14,502 nucleotides of DNA from an uncultured Prevotellaceae bacterium (GTDB lineage Bacteria > Bacteroidota > Bacteroidia > Bacteroidales > Bacteroidaceae). The translations under genes and the position numbers were made by a program. Below the pieces are notes generated by a model. The model was not told where the DNA came from. It did not search any database and saw only the letters and a program-made list of their open reading frames with translations. The stretch lies in the NCBI GenBank assembly GCA_937892315.1, contig CALAVF010000452.1, forward strand, positions 1-14,502, in the 5' to 3' direction. Of the stretch, positions 1 through 8,718 are shown one piece after another; position 1 is the first letter of the stretch, and each line of letters starts with the position of its first letter.

Positions 1-254
1 CCCTGCATCGCGGCCGCCGTCCGAAGGTGCGCATCATCCGTATGCGTAAGGTGCCGTTCATCGACTCGACGGGTATGCACAACCTCACCAACCTCATCGA
101 GATGTCGAAGAAGGAAGGCATCAAGATTATCCTCTCCGGCGTGAACGACTACGTACATGGTGTCCTTGCCAAGAACGGCTTCAACGAACTCATTGGCGAA
201 GAGAACATCTGTCCCAACATCAACGTGGCACTGGAAAAAGCCAAGACCGCATGA
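1..254 (+). CDS. SulP-family anion transporter, C-terminal STAS domain (5' end outside window)
   Basis: The reading frame is open from base 3 and ends at TGA 252-254, so only the last 84 residues of a longer protein are present. The segment VRIIRMRKVPFIDSTGMHNL is a typical STAS-domain core (beta strand, then the D-S-T-G loop and the following helix), and IKIILSGV is the next strand. In Bacteroidetes such a domain at the very C-terminus normally belongs to SulP/SLC26 inner-membrane anion (sulfate or bicarbonate) permeases; the transmembrane part would lie upstream and cannot be seen. A stand-alone STAS (anti-sigma antagonist) protein is the alternative, but the frame remaining open to the window edge favours the fusion. 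Its stop overlaps the ATG of the next gene (ATGA), so the two are probably cotranscribed and translationally coupled. Confidence 0.78.
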   Translation, partial: LHRGRRPKVRIIRMRKVPFIDSTGMHNLTNLIEMSKKEGIKIILSGVNDYVHGVLAKNGFNELIGEENICPNINVALEKAKTA

Positions 255-1438
255 GGAGGCTCGCCATCATCGGTGGTGGAGCCGCCGGTTTCTTCCTTGC
301 CATCAACGTGAAGGAACTGGTGCCCGACCTGGACGTGACCATCTTCGAGCGGCAACACAAAGTGCTCTCGAAGGTGGAAATCTCGGGTGGTGGCAGGTGC
401 AACTGCACCAACACCTTTGCCGAGGTGACCGACCTCAGGCAAGTCTATCCCCGAGGTGCCACCCTGCTCAAACGCCTCTTCAAGCAGTTCTCTCCTGCCG
501 ATGCCTACCAGTGGTTCGAGCGTCATGGCGTACCCCTCACCGTGCAGGACGACCAATGCGTCTTTCCCGAGGCACAAGACAGCCATGCCATCATCGACTG
601 CTTCCTCCGCGAAAGCCGTCGTCAGGGTGTCCACATCCAACTCGGCAGCAAGATAGAAGACCCCACCACCCTCCTCCAACACTACGACTTTGTCGCCGTC
701 ACCACTGGCGGCATGACCTCCTACCAACCATCCGCAGGGTCTCCCTCCCCATCGTGGGGGGAGGTTGGGGAGAGAGTCTGCCCCTCCCTTTTCACCTTCA
801 CCATCCAAGACCCTTCCCTCACCGCCCTCATGGGGTTGGTGGTTGACAATGCCATCGTCAACATCCCCTCCACCCCCTTTCGTGCCCAAGGAGCCCTCCT
901 TATCACCCACTGGGGCATGAGCGGCCCTGCCATCCTCAAACTCTCCTCATACGCCGCCCGACACCTCGCCGAGCAGCACTACCAGTCGTCCCTCCTCGTC
1001 AACTGGACAGGCGAAACCAACGACGACACCATTCGCCAACACATCATCTCTCATATAGAACAGAACCCACAGAAACTCATCGACAATCTCCACCTCCTTC
1101 TTCCCTCTCGACTTTGGTCCTATCTCCTCACCAAGACCCAACTGCAAGGCAAACGCTGCAGCGAACTGGGCAAGAAAGGCATCAACCGTCTGGTCAACAT
1201 CCTCACCAACGACACCTACACCATTGCCGGCCGCAGCCCTTACAAGGACGAGTTCGTCACCTGTGGCGGCATCTCCCTCGACAGCGTTGACAAGCAGACC
1301 CTCGAATCCAAACTTCACCCCAACCTTTTCTTCGCCGGCGAAGTGCTCGACATCGACGGCATCACAGGCGGCTTCAACTTCCAAGCCGCATGGACAACGG
1401 CATACGCCGTGGCAAGAGGCATTGCAGGGAAACTTTAA
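251..1438 (+). CDS. BaiN/HI0933-like FAD-dependent oxidoreductase
   Basis: This 395-residue protein has a complete Rossmann FAD-binding start (LAIIGGGAAGFFLAINVKE, residues 4-22), followed by an acidic residue at the end of strand 2 (IFER) and the family signature SGGGRCNCTN near residues 46-55. The C-terminus LFFAGEVLDIDGITGGFNFQ is the second FAD-contacting motif of the HI0933/YhiN/BaiN family (PF03486). Length is normal for the family. The physiological substrate of most members is unknown; BaiN has been linked to bile-acid dehydroxylation in clostridia, but that role should not be transferred here. The start ATG at 251 overlaps the stop of the STAS gene. Around residues 163-175 the usual linker before PSLFTF is replaced by a Pro/Ser/Gly-rich segment encoded by C-rich then G-rich DNA (741-775), which looks like an inserted palindromic repeat kept in frame. 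Confidence 0.88.
   Translation: MRRLAIIGGGAAGFFLAINVKELVPDLDVTIFERQHKVLSKVEISGGGRCNCTNTFAEVTDLRQVYPRGATLLKRLFKQFSPADAYQWFERHGVPLTVQDDQCVFPEAQDSHAIIDCFLRESRRQGVHIQLGSKIEDPTTLLQHYDFVAVTTGGMTSYQPSAGSPSPSWGEVGERVCPSLFTFTIQDPSLTALMGLVVDNAIVNIPSTPFRAQGALLITHWGMSGPAILKLSSYAARHLAEQHYQSSLLVNWTGETNDDTIRQHIISHIEQNPQKLIDNLHLLLPSRLWSYLLTKTQLQGKRCSELGKKGINRLVNILTNDTYTIAGRSPYKDEFVTCGGISLDSVDKQTLESKLHPNLFFAGEVLDIDGITGGFNFQAAWTTAYAVARGIAGKL
741..775. repeat. C-rich/G-rich palindromic repeat inside the flavoprotein gene
   Basis: CCTCCCC at 744-750 pairs with GGGGAGG at 758-764 around a seven-base loop, and a second G-rich block follows (GGTTGGGGAGAGAG). It lies in frame in the flavoprotein gene and encodes a low-complexity Pro/Ser/Gly peptide unlike the rest of the protein. 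Similar C/G-rich palindromes occur as dispersed intergenic repeats in many bacteria; that this one is a dispersed repeat is inferred. Confidence 0.45.
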
Positions 1439-1444
1439 GCACAG

Positions 1445-1492
1445 AAAAACCGAAGGGATGGCAGAATCGTATCGTGATTCCGCCACCCCTTC
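1445..1492 (-). terminator. Rho-independent terminator for the 1573-4731 gene
   Basis: A long hairpin runs from GAAGGG (1452-1457) to CCCTTC (1487-1492), with inner pairings TGGC/GCCA and GAATC/GATTC. On the minus strand it is followed by CGGTTTTTCTG, a short U tract. It sits 80 bases past the stop of the large minus-strand gene. It also lies just past the end of the converging flavoprotein gene, so the hairpin may act in both directions, although the plus-strand side has no U run. Confidence 0.65.
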
Positions 1493-1572
1493 TTACAAAT
1501 GTCCTTCTATCCACAGCGTACAGGGGTTCGCTATGCTCCACCGCCTGCCTGTGGTCTTTCGTCCTTTCAGGA

Positions 1573-4500
1573 CTACTTCACAAGCACCTTCTTCACTGTT
1601 CCATTGCTCAGGCGAACGATGTTGATTCCCTTCTGCAGCGTTGCAACCTTAGCACCAGAAACGGTGTAGATTTCAGCAGGAGCCACATCCTTTGCCTTTT
1701 CCACGCCCTCAATGGCATCTGGAATCTCCTGACCCAGATAATACAGATGGAAGTTGTCGATGATAGACCAGTCGTAAGCAATCGTCGTTTCCTTTGCCAC
1801 ACCAATTCGCAGGTCCTGCTTCTCACCGACCACAAACGTCACCTCGTTGCCGCCATAGAGACCGCGATTGGTCACCATGTCGTAAGCGTTCCACATCCAG
1901 TAAGGATAGTAAATAGCAGGATCGGCATCCGCATTCAGGCTCGTAAAGTCGGTGATGACCATATTCTGATTGCCATAATAGTCATAGTAGTACGAATCCT
2001 CTTCCTGACCCACAGCCAGCGAATCAGAAGCGATAGACACGAACGGAGCAGCCACATTGAACGATGCCGACTTCACATAGAGCAGCATGTTAGCGTGTTC
2101 GGCATACGTTCCGTCGTCGTAGTTCTGACGAATGGCAGCATAGTCGTTGCCGTCGCGATAGAAGCCCGAAGCCGTCAATTTATACGTACCGGCTGGCATG
2201 TCTGTCAGCACTTGATAGAGGTCGAACGAATTGTTATAGAACTCGATTTCTGCCTGCTGCACGGCAAAAGTTCCGTCGATGCTCCATGCGGCATACTGGT
2301 CTGCGTCGAACGAAGCATTGCCCACGATGCCTGTGATGTCCTTCGGATTCGTCTCCGAAGCCTCAAACTCCGTGATGGAAGCCTTCATCACACCAATGAG
2401 CGCCTCCTGATACTGTGCCAACGTCTCTTCTGTCGAACCCGTGAGACTTGCCACCTGCGAAGCCACCTCGCTGCTGGCAGCCGCTGTGCCCCATGCCTGA
2501 GCGGCACGAGCCGTCGCTGCGTATGCCACGTATGCCGTGTAGAGAGCCTGCAAGCCTGGCAACACGTCCACCACGGCATCCTCTGCCGCCAGTGCAGCGT
2601 CGATGTCTGCCACAGCCGCATTGTAGATCGACTTGATGGTCTCGTCCGTCTCACTCTCTGCCAATGCCTTCGCATCTGCCAGTGCCGTGAATGCCACTTC
2701 CTGTGCATAGCGGTTATTCACATCGACAATCAGGTTGGTCAGCAGCGACACCTTCTCGTAGTCGGACGTTTCGCCCGCCAGAATCGTTTCCAGTTCGGTG
2801 TTGGCATTTGCCTTGTCGCCAGCCAGTGTCAGCGTCTCGATAGCCGCACGAGCCTCTTCTGTCTTCTCAGCCACATCGGCTGACATGTCATATTCTGTGC
2901 CATAGTACATCAGTCGGAAGTTGGTCACGCAGAACCAGCCCTCATACTGCACACCGTTCGTCGTAGAAGTGGCGCCGATGGTCAGCACACCACTTTCGCC
3001 CACATACACCTTGTCCGTCGTGAGCGTCTCCCAGTTGGCACGACCCGTGTCGTCGCCGCTCCAGGCGAGGGAGGCAGGAATGGCAGACACCTTCGTCACG
3101 CCACCCGAGATGCCATACACACGGTTGTCCGTCGGCAGCGAAGAAGAAGCCATGTCGGCACTCACCTCATAGTAGCCGACAGGCAGCCCCGTGAGCGTCT
3201 GCTGAATGTCCAGCACACCACCCTCCACGGTCGAAGAGTGGAAGAGGTTTGCCGTTGTGCGGCCATTCGTATAGTAGAGTGTGCAGTCTGTCGCACCACG
3301 CAGATTCTCCGAGATAGACATCGTCCAGTCCTCTTTCGACAAATGGCTGGCAGCATCCTCCGGGAACACCAGATTGCCCTCCTCGTCCACCGTCGGCTCG
3401 TAAGGCTCGTCCACAAACCACGGGTCGTTAATCACACGCGTCACGTCTATCACGTCGCCCTCCTGAGAGAACAGGTAAGCCACCTTCGCAGCCTCCAGCG
3501 GCTGAAGACCCGCCTCAACGCCCGTCACCGAAGTGGGGTCGGCAATGGCAGCCGTCGCCGTAGCAATCGCCTCGTTGAAGGCAGCAGCGCCAGGATAGTT
3601 GGTATTGTTGCACAAATCCGTATAGTAACCTATCTGCTTCATGGCAGCCTCGTAGGCATTCACCACCTCCACGATAGCATTCTGCTTCTCCTGAATCTTG
3701 GCGATGGCAGCATTGATGTCGTCAATAGAAGTATAATCAGACGCATCACCGATTTCTTCCATCAGCCAGTCCACCACAGCATCACCCACCGACTTGAACG
3801 TGTCGCCCTGAGCCGCTGCATAGTCTTCCAACTCGCTCTTGGCAGCGTCCAACTGACCGCGAGCCACGATAATCTTGTCCTCCTCCGACAGTGTGCCATG
3901 CTTGATGTCCATAATCAACTCAATCTGGTCTGCCGTCAATGCCGTGGCATACAGACTCAGGTCGTCATAGCCGAAAGCAGGGTCGGGGTCTGCCCAGCCC
4001 CACTGGGCAGCACCGCCCACATAGAGGTTGTCATATTTGTAGAGATGCGTGAAGAAATTGCCCTCGCCACCAAAGTCAGCCTTCGTGTTCCACTCGTTCA
4101 TCACCTTTCCGTCCACATACAGTTTCGTCACCGCACCATAGTTCTCAAACACCATTGCCACATGATGCCAGCCACCCTCTTTCAGCCAATCGACCGAAAC
4201 GGCGTTGGTACCATTGGCATTTTCCGTGTCAGGGAAGTCATCCCAGAAGCCAGCCGTGTTGATCTGCATCCACAGACGTGCATTGACCGACAGCATGGGC
4301 CATGACCATGTCTGCCAAGAGTCCTGACTGTTGTAAGCCGTACAGAGCACCGAATACCAGTAGTAAGGCACATCCACGCCATCCACCTGGAAGCCGGCAG
4401 GACCCTGCTCGTTGGCGTCGGTCGAATAGACCCAGAAGGCAAAACTGACACCACCATCCGACTTCTCGGCAGCCCGCTTGAAGCCATCCTGTGTAATCAC

Positions 4501-4731
4501 CAAATAGTTCGTGTGTTGAGCACCCGTAAATTCAGGGTCGTTCATGTAGTAGGTGCCAAAGTTGGGGTCGTCCGACACACGCAGTTCACCCGAACCTATC
4601 TGCTGACCATTCACATCAGCCACCGTTGTGGCACCCTCGAAGTCGCATGTCCAAACTGCATTGGGCAGGGTTTGTGCTTGAGCCGAAAGCCCCCAAGCCA
4701 ACAAACCCGCAAGGAGTAGATTTTGCTTCAT
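1573..4731 (-). CDS. Large secreted multidomain protein: LamG-like lectin module, beta-sandwich modules, T9SS-like tail
   Basis: This 1052-residue protein starts with a signal peptide (MKQNLLLAGLLAWGLSAQAQ). Residues about 24-275 look like a concanavalin A/LamG-like domain: VWTCDFEG at its start, HHVAMVF and LYVDGKVM strands in the middle, and the closing DDLSLYATALTADQIELIM. Alanine/glutamate-rich helices (about 280-425) follow, then a beta-sandwich module (about 430-610, ending FCVTNFRLMYYG), more helices (620-790), and a second beta-sandwich (about 795-1000, with GTYKLTASGFYRDG and ending IIDNFHLYYLG). The last 40 residues (IYTVSGAKVATLQKGINIVR onward to KKVLVK) resemble the type A sorting tail of type IX secretion cargo. 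No catalytic signature is recognised. A role in glycan binding at the cell surface is inferred from the modules. It is monocistronic, with its own promoter-like element and terminator, and is a clear paralogue of the neighbouring large gene. Confidence 0.8.
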   Translation of the reverse strand: MKQNLLLAGLLAWGLSAQAQTLPNAVWTCDFEGATTVADVNGQQIGSGELRVSDDPNFGTYYMNDPEFTGAQHTNYLVITQDGFKRAAEKSDGGVSFAFWVYSTDANEQGPAGFQVDGVDVPYYWYSVLCTAYNSQDSWQTWSWPMLSVNARLWMQINTAGFWDDFPDTENANGTNAVSVDWLKEGGWHHVAMVFENYGAVTKLYVDGKVMNEWNTKADFGGEGNFFTHLYKYDNLYVGGAAQWGWADPDPAFGYDDLSLYATALTADQIELIMDIKHGTLSEEDKIIVARGQLDAAKSELEDYAAAQGDTFKSVGDAVVDWLMEEIGDASDYTSIDDINAAIAKIQEKQNAIVEVVNAYEAAMKQIGYYTDLCNNTNYPGAAAFNEAIATATAAIADPTSVTGVEAGLQPLEAAKVAYLFSQEGDVIDVTRVINDPWFVDEPYEPTVDEEGNLVFPEDAASHLSKEDWTMSISENLRGATDCTLYYTNGRTTANLFHSSTVEGGVLDIQQTLTGLPVGYYEVSADMASSSLPTDNRVYGISGGVTKVSAIPASLAWSGDDTGRANWETLTTDKVYVGESGVLTIGATSTTNGVQYEGWFCVTNFRLMYYGTEYDMSADVAEKTEEARAAIETLTLAGDKANANTELETILAGETSDYEKVSLLTNLIVDVNNRYAQEVAFTALADAKALAESETDETIKSIYNAAVADIDAALAAEDAVVDVLPGLQALYTAYVAYAATARAAQAWGTAAASSEVASQVASLTGSTEETLAQYQEALIGVMKASITEFEASETNPKDITGIVGNASFDADQYAAWSIDGTFAVQQAEIEFYNNSFDLYQVLTDMPAGTYKLTASGFYRDGNDYAAIRQNYDDGTYAEHANMLLYVKSASFNVAAPFVSIASDSLAVGQEEDSYYYDYYGNQNMVITDFTSLNADADPAIYYPYWMWNAYDMVTNRGLYGGNEVTFVVGEKQDLRIGVAKETTIAYDWSIIDNFHLYYLGQEIPDAIEGVEKAKDVAPAEIYTVSGAKVATLQKGINIVRLSNGTVKKVLVK
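1616..1660 (-). repeat. Near-identical 3' coding segment shared with 5062-5106
   Basis: The bases encoding the VSGAKVATLQKGINIV part of the sorting tail match those at 5062-5106 with a single mismatch over about 43 positions, far closer than the rest of the two genes. This suggests recent copying, gene conversion, or strong constraint on the tail. Confidence 0.75.
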
Positions 4732-4778
4732 AATCGTTTGTTATTAAAAAGTTAGTTAGATTGTTCCATATTTTGCCA

Positions 4779-4786
4779 CAAAGGTA
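4779..4786 (-). promoter_or_regulatory. -7 element of the promoter for the 1573-4731 gene
   Basis: On the minus strand this reads TACCTTTG, a match to the Bacteroidales -7 consensus TAnnTTTG. TTTG motifs lie upstream but only 12-16 bases away rather than the usual 19-21, so the -33 box is uncertain. The leader to the ATG at 4731 would be about 40 bases and A/T-rich. Confidence 0.5.
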
Positions 4787-4863
4787 AACAAAAAAAGTCA
4801 AACAAAACGAGTTTTTACCACATTATTATAAAAATATACTCCATAAACCCATCGTCATCCCCT

Positions 4864-4934
4864 CGACACGAGTGAATTCAACACCCCGACACGTATCCAT
4901 TCAACACCTCGACACGAATTGATACGCATCGAGG
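4864..4934. repeat. Short tandem array with 23-base period plus inverted partner
   Basis: CGACACG occurs at 4864-4870, 4887-4893 and 4910-4916, an exact 23-base spacing. The first two units also share ATTCAACACC. The third unit is followed by an inverted variant CGCATCG (4925-4931), so the segment reads CCTCGA...TCGAGG as an imperfect palindrome (4907-4934). It lies in the 287-base gap between the two large secreted-protein genes, upstream of the promoter of one and downstream of the terminator of the other. The role is unknown. The period matches that of the larger array at 8993-9166. Confidence 0.7.
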
Positions 4935-4961
4935 TAACAACTTGTGCTTTTTTACAGAAAC

Positions 4962-4996
4962 AAAAAGGGTGGCGACCCTTTGCAGAGCCGCCACCC
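4962..4996 (-). terminator. Rho-independent terminator for the 5019-8561 gene
   Basis: GGGTGGCG (4967-4974) pairs with CGCCACCC (4989-4996), an 8-bp G/C-rich stem. On the minus strand the hairpin is followed directly by TTTTTGTTT. It is 22 bases past the stop codon of the large minus-strand gene, a textbook arrangement. Confidence 0.85.
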
Positions 4997-5018
4997 ACAT
5001 ATAATCATTGCGAAAAGT

Positions 5019-8000
5019 TTACTTTACAAGCACCTTGCGTACAGAACCATCAGCACCCTTCACGATGTTGATGCCCTTCTGCAGCGTTGCAACCTTAGCA
5101 CCAGTGATGGTGTAGATAGCAGCAGGAGCGGCTGTAGCAGCAGGAGCGACAGAAGCGATGCTTACACCTCCTGTTGGTTCCTTAGAACTGTTAGCGCCGT
5201 AGTAAGTCAAAGTGAAGTTATCGAAGATAGCCCAGTCAGAAGAGATAGTAACATCCTTCTTCACACCAATGCGGAGTTTGCCATCCTCACCAACCTTTAC
5301 AATGACGGAGTTGTACTCATCTGTTGGAGCATAATAGCCAGCCTCGAACCAATTAGTTGCAGCAGCCATTGTGTTAGGAACAACATTGCCAGAACCAACA
5401 CTGCTTGTATCACCACCAAGACCAGCAGAAACCATTCCTGCACAGATGCTCATGATAGGAGCGGAAGATTCAGCACCTTCACCTACTGCATAAAGAACGG
5501 TGTTGTAAGCAGGAGTGCCGTCTTCTGTCTGAGTATTGTTATAGTCATTCTCAGCAGAACCCTGACGATAGTAACCGTAGCAAGCCACCTTATATGTACC
5601 TGCTGGCAGACCAGCGATGTCCTGATACACATCAAAATTCTTGTTGTAACACTCAGCATTGGTAGAAGTAGTACCACCTGCACCAAAACCAGAAGACCAA
5701 CCAGTAAAGTCACCTACTGTGTCGAATGTAGAGTTGATAATCAATGCTGTGTAATCAACAGGATTTTCGTCTGAAGCCTCCTCTGCGGGAACTTTCAATG
5801 CAGAAATTGCTGCGTTGATCTCATCTGTCAATGCCTCAACCTCAGCGGTAGTCAGTTCAGAATAGTTCTCTGTCTTGGCAGAAACCTCATTGTACTTTTG
5901 CTGTGCCTCTACCGAAGCCGTTTCATAATACTCCTGAGCCGTTTCATCCAATGTCTCAATTGCCTTCTGCAAAGCCTCTACGGCAGCCACATTTGCCTTA
6001 GCAGCAGCAAGAGCATCATTCACTGCAGTAATAGCAGCCAACATCTGGTCACCATCTTCATCCTCGATTGCTGCCTCTGCTGTCTTAACAACAGCCTCTG
6101 CCTCTGCAACACCTGGCTCTGTGATTGTACCTTCGTTGTTTGCAACATAGTCTTCAAGTTGAGCAATCAAGTCTGGAAGAACGTCCTTCAGAACTTCAAC
6201 AGACTTGCCCAGATACTTCAGACGGAAGTTGTCCCACAATGGCCAACGACCATCAATCGTACCATCCAAACACTTGATACCAACTGTCAGAGTTCCATCT
6301 GTAACTACACCAATTACCGTGTTGTCATAGTCACCACGAGAAAATGCGTTAGAAGCAGAACTCATGCCATTGGGTACGTAAACACCTGTTGCTACAGCCT
6401 CGCAGTTACCTTCAAGGTTCTCATCATAACTATGAGCAGCGATATTCTTCACTGGAGCCTCGCTTGCATTCAGATAGATGAAAGTCAAAATCTCATCCAT
6501 CGTTGGGTCTTCAATGTAGTTGTTGTAAGAACCCGTGGTAGAACCTGTTGGGCGATAGAATGCCTGAACCTTCAGTTCGTAAACACCGTTAGGCACATTG
6601 GCAACAGTCTGGTAGAAATTGAAATTCTGATTCCAACGCTCTACGTTTGGATTGCTATCCAAACCACCCCATGCAGGAGTGCCAAGACTTGTATCATACT
6701 CCCATCCATTCAGACGGTTATCGAAGTTCGGGTTAGTCAAGAGGTTGGTGCAATCCATTCCTTCTGCCAAGCAGTTAGCCTTCACAACATCAATCATCGC
6801 AGAAATTTTGTCACACTCTGCCAGCATCTCCTCTGTAGAAAGAGATTTCTCTGTCTTAATCTTCTCCATGCCAGCAGGATCAATCAGATAATCATAAAGT
6901 TCATCTGCTTCCTCTCCTTCATAACCAGCCTCCTGCAATGCTTCTGCTTCTGCAATAAGAGATTCATATTTAGCATATGCATCTGCATTCTCTTTCATCT
7001 TTGCAATAGCAGCATTCAATACGTCATTGAAAGCAAGCACATCCTCTGCCGTTGTATAAACAGAAACATCGGTAGCAAGTACCTTATTGTATTCTGCAAG
7101 AGCATCTTTCTGTACAAAGTCCTCGTCTGTGTACTTCGGAGCATTCTCAATATTTGTCTTCACCCAGAAGTTATAAGAGGCTGCCGTATTGCCCAGATAA
7201 ATCAATTTGACATCATCGATACCAATCCAGTTCTGTACGGCATTTGGCATACTGAGACCTACTTCAAGTTCGCCATTCTCCACGCGAGTGAATACTGAAT
7301 AAGGAGCCATGTTGTTAGAAGTAACCTCCACAGAGTCCGTTCCTGCATAAACATAACTTGCTTCACCACCATTTGATGCAACAGACATCGAGAATTGGTA
7401 AACACCATTTGGCAAACCAGTCAAAGCCACATACAATTTACCTGTAAATGGATTAGCATCCCAAATCTCAAGGAAATAAGTATCATCATTGAACTTACCT
7501 GGTGTGCCATTGGTCTGGAAATTCTGACCTCCTGTCGTTTCTTTCCACACACCAGGACCAGGATTGCTATCAAAATCACCATCAGGGATATATGCATCTG
7601 TCAAATCCTGTGGGTTATCTGGAGTTGCTGCACTTTCTTTATAATCATTGATTTTTTTCTGGGCAGCCTCTGTTGCAGCCTGAAGTTCCTCTACTGTAGC
7701 AGAAGTGTTGCTATAAACACTCTTAGAATCAGAAACGTCAAGACCAAATCCCTCTGCTTCATCCAATGTCTTCTTCAGAGCAAGAACTGCATTCAGGATT
7801 TCTGTAGCAGCATCAAAATCTTCTACAGCAGAAGACGTATTATTATATACAGCATCTAACTTAGAATAATCATAGGAAGGATTTGTAGTCTTTGCTGCAT
7901 CAAGAGCGGCCTTATAAGCAGCAGCAGCGAAATAGGCTGCGACTTTGGGCTGGAAGGTCTCATATTCTTCTTCTGTAATAAAGACCCACTCATCATAAAA

Positions 8001-8561
8001 TGCTCCCTCAAACGAGTTTGCCACAATTTCCTCATCGTTTTCAACATAAGTGTATGTTGCTGATGGAACGTAAATATAAAGGCGAGTGTTTCCCTTCTCA
8101 CCATTATAAATTTCAGCAACACCAAGGGTTCCTGTGTCGTACTCTGTATTCTTAAACTTGTAAGCCCCATTTGACTGCTTTTCAACAATCCAGCCATCTG
8201 TACCAGGATAGTCATCGTTAGCAGTTGCATTACTTGCATCAACCCACAATTTGTCATACGAGTTACAAGAAACGTAAAGCCAAGCGTTCTTGTCTGCATA
8301 GACGGAAGGGTAAATACCAAGATTCCAAGTGCCAGTCAGTTTGTTCATACGTACAGGGTCGCCTTTGTCAGCAACCGATGCACGAGTATTCCAATCATTA
8401 TGACCTGCCAAGAAGGCACCAGCATCCTTGTTGTAAAGATACTGCGTCGTCGCACCGTCATCAGCCATGTCCACCGTTGCAGATGGTACAGGAGCAGTCC
8501 ACTGTGCGAAACCTACCACGCTACACAACATGGTAGCCAAAAGAAGTAAAGATTTCTTCAT
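5019..8561 (-). CDS. Large secreted multidomain protein with three beta-sandwich modules and T9SS-like tail
   Basis: This 1180-residue protein begins with a signal peptide (MKKSLLLLATMLCSVVGFAQ). Residues about 30-195 form a Trp/Tyr-rich beta domain (YLYNKDAGAFLAG, DGWIVEKQSNGAYKFKN) resembling ricin-type beta-trefoil modules; this is tentative. Then three repeats of the same plan follow: alanine-rich helical linkers of FIVAR-like appearance, each leading to a beta-sandwich at about 320-455, 603-785 and 935-1120. Each sandwich carries a G-x-Y core (LPNGVYQFSM, VPNGVYELKV, LPAGTYKVAC) and ends in a D-[DN]-[VF]-x-L-x-Y-[LY]-G strand. The last 35 residues are nearly identical to those of the 1573-4731 product and look like a type IX secretion sorting tail. 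No active site is visible; surface glycan binding or adhesion is an inference. It has its own terminator and a leader of about 150 bases. Confidence 0.8.
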   Translation of the reverse strand: MKKSLLLLATMLCSVVGFAQWTAPVPSATVDMADDGATTQYLYNKDAGAFLAGHNDWNTRASVADKGDPVRMNKLTGTWNLGIYPSVYADKNAWLYVSCNSYDKLWVDASNATANDDYPGTDGWIVEKQSNGAYKFKNTEYDTGTLGVAEIYNGEKGNTRLYIYVPSATYTYVENDEEIVANSFEGAFYDEWVFITEEEYETFQPKVAAYFAAAAYKAALDAAKTTNPSYDYSKLDAVYNNTSSAVEDFDAATEILNAVLALKKTLDEAEGFGLDVSDSKSVYSNTSATVEELQAATEAAQKKINDYKESAATPDNPQDLTDAYIPDGDFDSNPGPGVWKETTGGQNFQTNGTPGKFNDDTYFLEIWDANPFTGKLYVALTGLPNGVYQFSMSVASNGGEASYVYAGTDSVEVTSNNMAPYSVFTRVENGELEVGLSMPNAVQNWIGIDDVKLIYLGNTAASYNFWVKTNIENAPKYTDEDFVQKDALAEYNKVLATDVSVYTTAEDVLAFNDVLNAAIAKMKENADAYAKYESLIAEAEALQEAGYEGEEADELYDYLIDPAGMEKIKTEKSLSTEEMLAECDKISAMIDVVKANCLAEGMDCTNLLTNPNFDNRLNGWEYDTSLGTPAWGGLDSNPNVERWNQNFNFYQTVANVPNGVYELKVQAFYRPTGSTTGSYNNYIEDPTMDEILTFIYLNASEAPVKNIAAHSYDENLEGNCEAVATGVYVPNGMSSASNAFSRGDYDNTVIGVVTDGTLTVGIKCLDGTIDGRWPLWDNFRLKYLGKSVEVLKDVLPDLIAQLEDYVANNEGTITEPGVAEAEAVVKTAEAAIEDEDGDQMLAAITAVNDALAAAKANVAAVEALQKAIETLDETAQEYYETASVEAQQKYNEVSAKTENYSELTTAEVEALTDEINAAISALKVPAEEASDENPVDYTALIINSTFDTVGDFTGWSSGFGAGGTTSTNAECYNKNFDVYQDIAGLPAGTYKVACYGYYRQGSAENDYNNTQTEDGTPAYNTVLYAVGEGAESSAPIMSICAGMVSAGLGGDTSSVGSGNVVPNTMAAATNWFEAGYYAPTDEYNSVIVKVGEDGKLRIGVKKDVTISSDWAIFDNFTLTYYGANSSKEPTGGVSIASVAPAATAAPAAIYTITGAKVATLQKGINIVKGADGSVRKVLVK
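5062..5106 (-). repeat. Near-identical 3' coding segment shared with 1616-1660
   Basis: This is the partner copy of the tail-coding segment at 1616-1660, offset by 3446 bases and on the same strand. Confidence 0.75.
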
Positions 8562-8718
8562 AAAAGATTAGTAATTAAAAATTAGTATTGGTAATAAAGT
8601 TTGTTAGATAACTATTGTTTTTCAGCCCACTCAAGACCACACCACTATGCACACGATCACGCCTCACGCACACGTACATATATATATTAAAAGCATCAGC
8701 ACATCAAAAAATCAATCG

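Noticed and set aside
157..846. Plus-strand frame overlapping the flavoprotein gene
   Set aside because: Arg/Pro/His-rich translation typical of a shifted frame; the flavoprotein motifs are in the other frame.
1390..2883. Long plus-strand frame opposite the 1573-4731 gene
   Set aside because: It mirrors the coding strand of a gene with clear signal peptide, domains and tail; its own translation is Cys/His/Arg-rich without recognisable features.
5898..7298. Long plus-strand frame opposite the 5019-8561 gene
   Set aside because: Antisense shadow with unnatural Cys/Ile/Leu composition; the minus-strand protein is clearly real.
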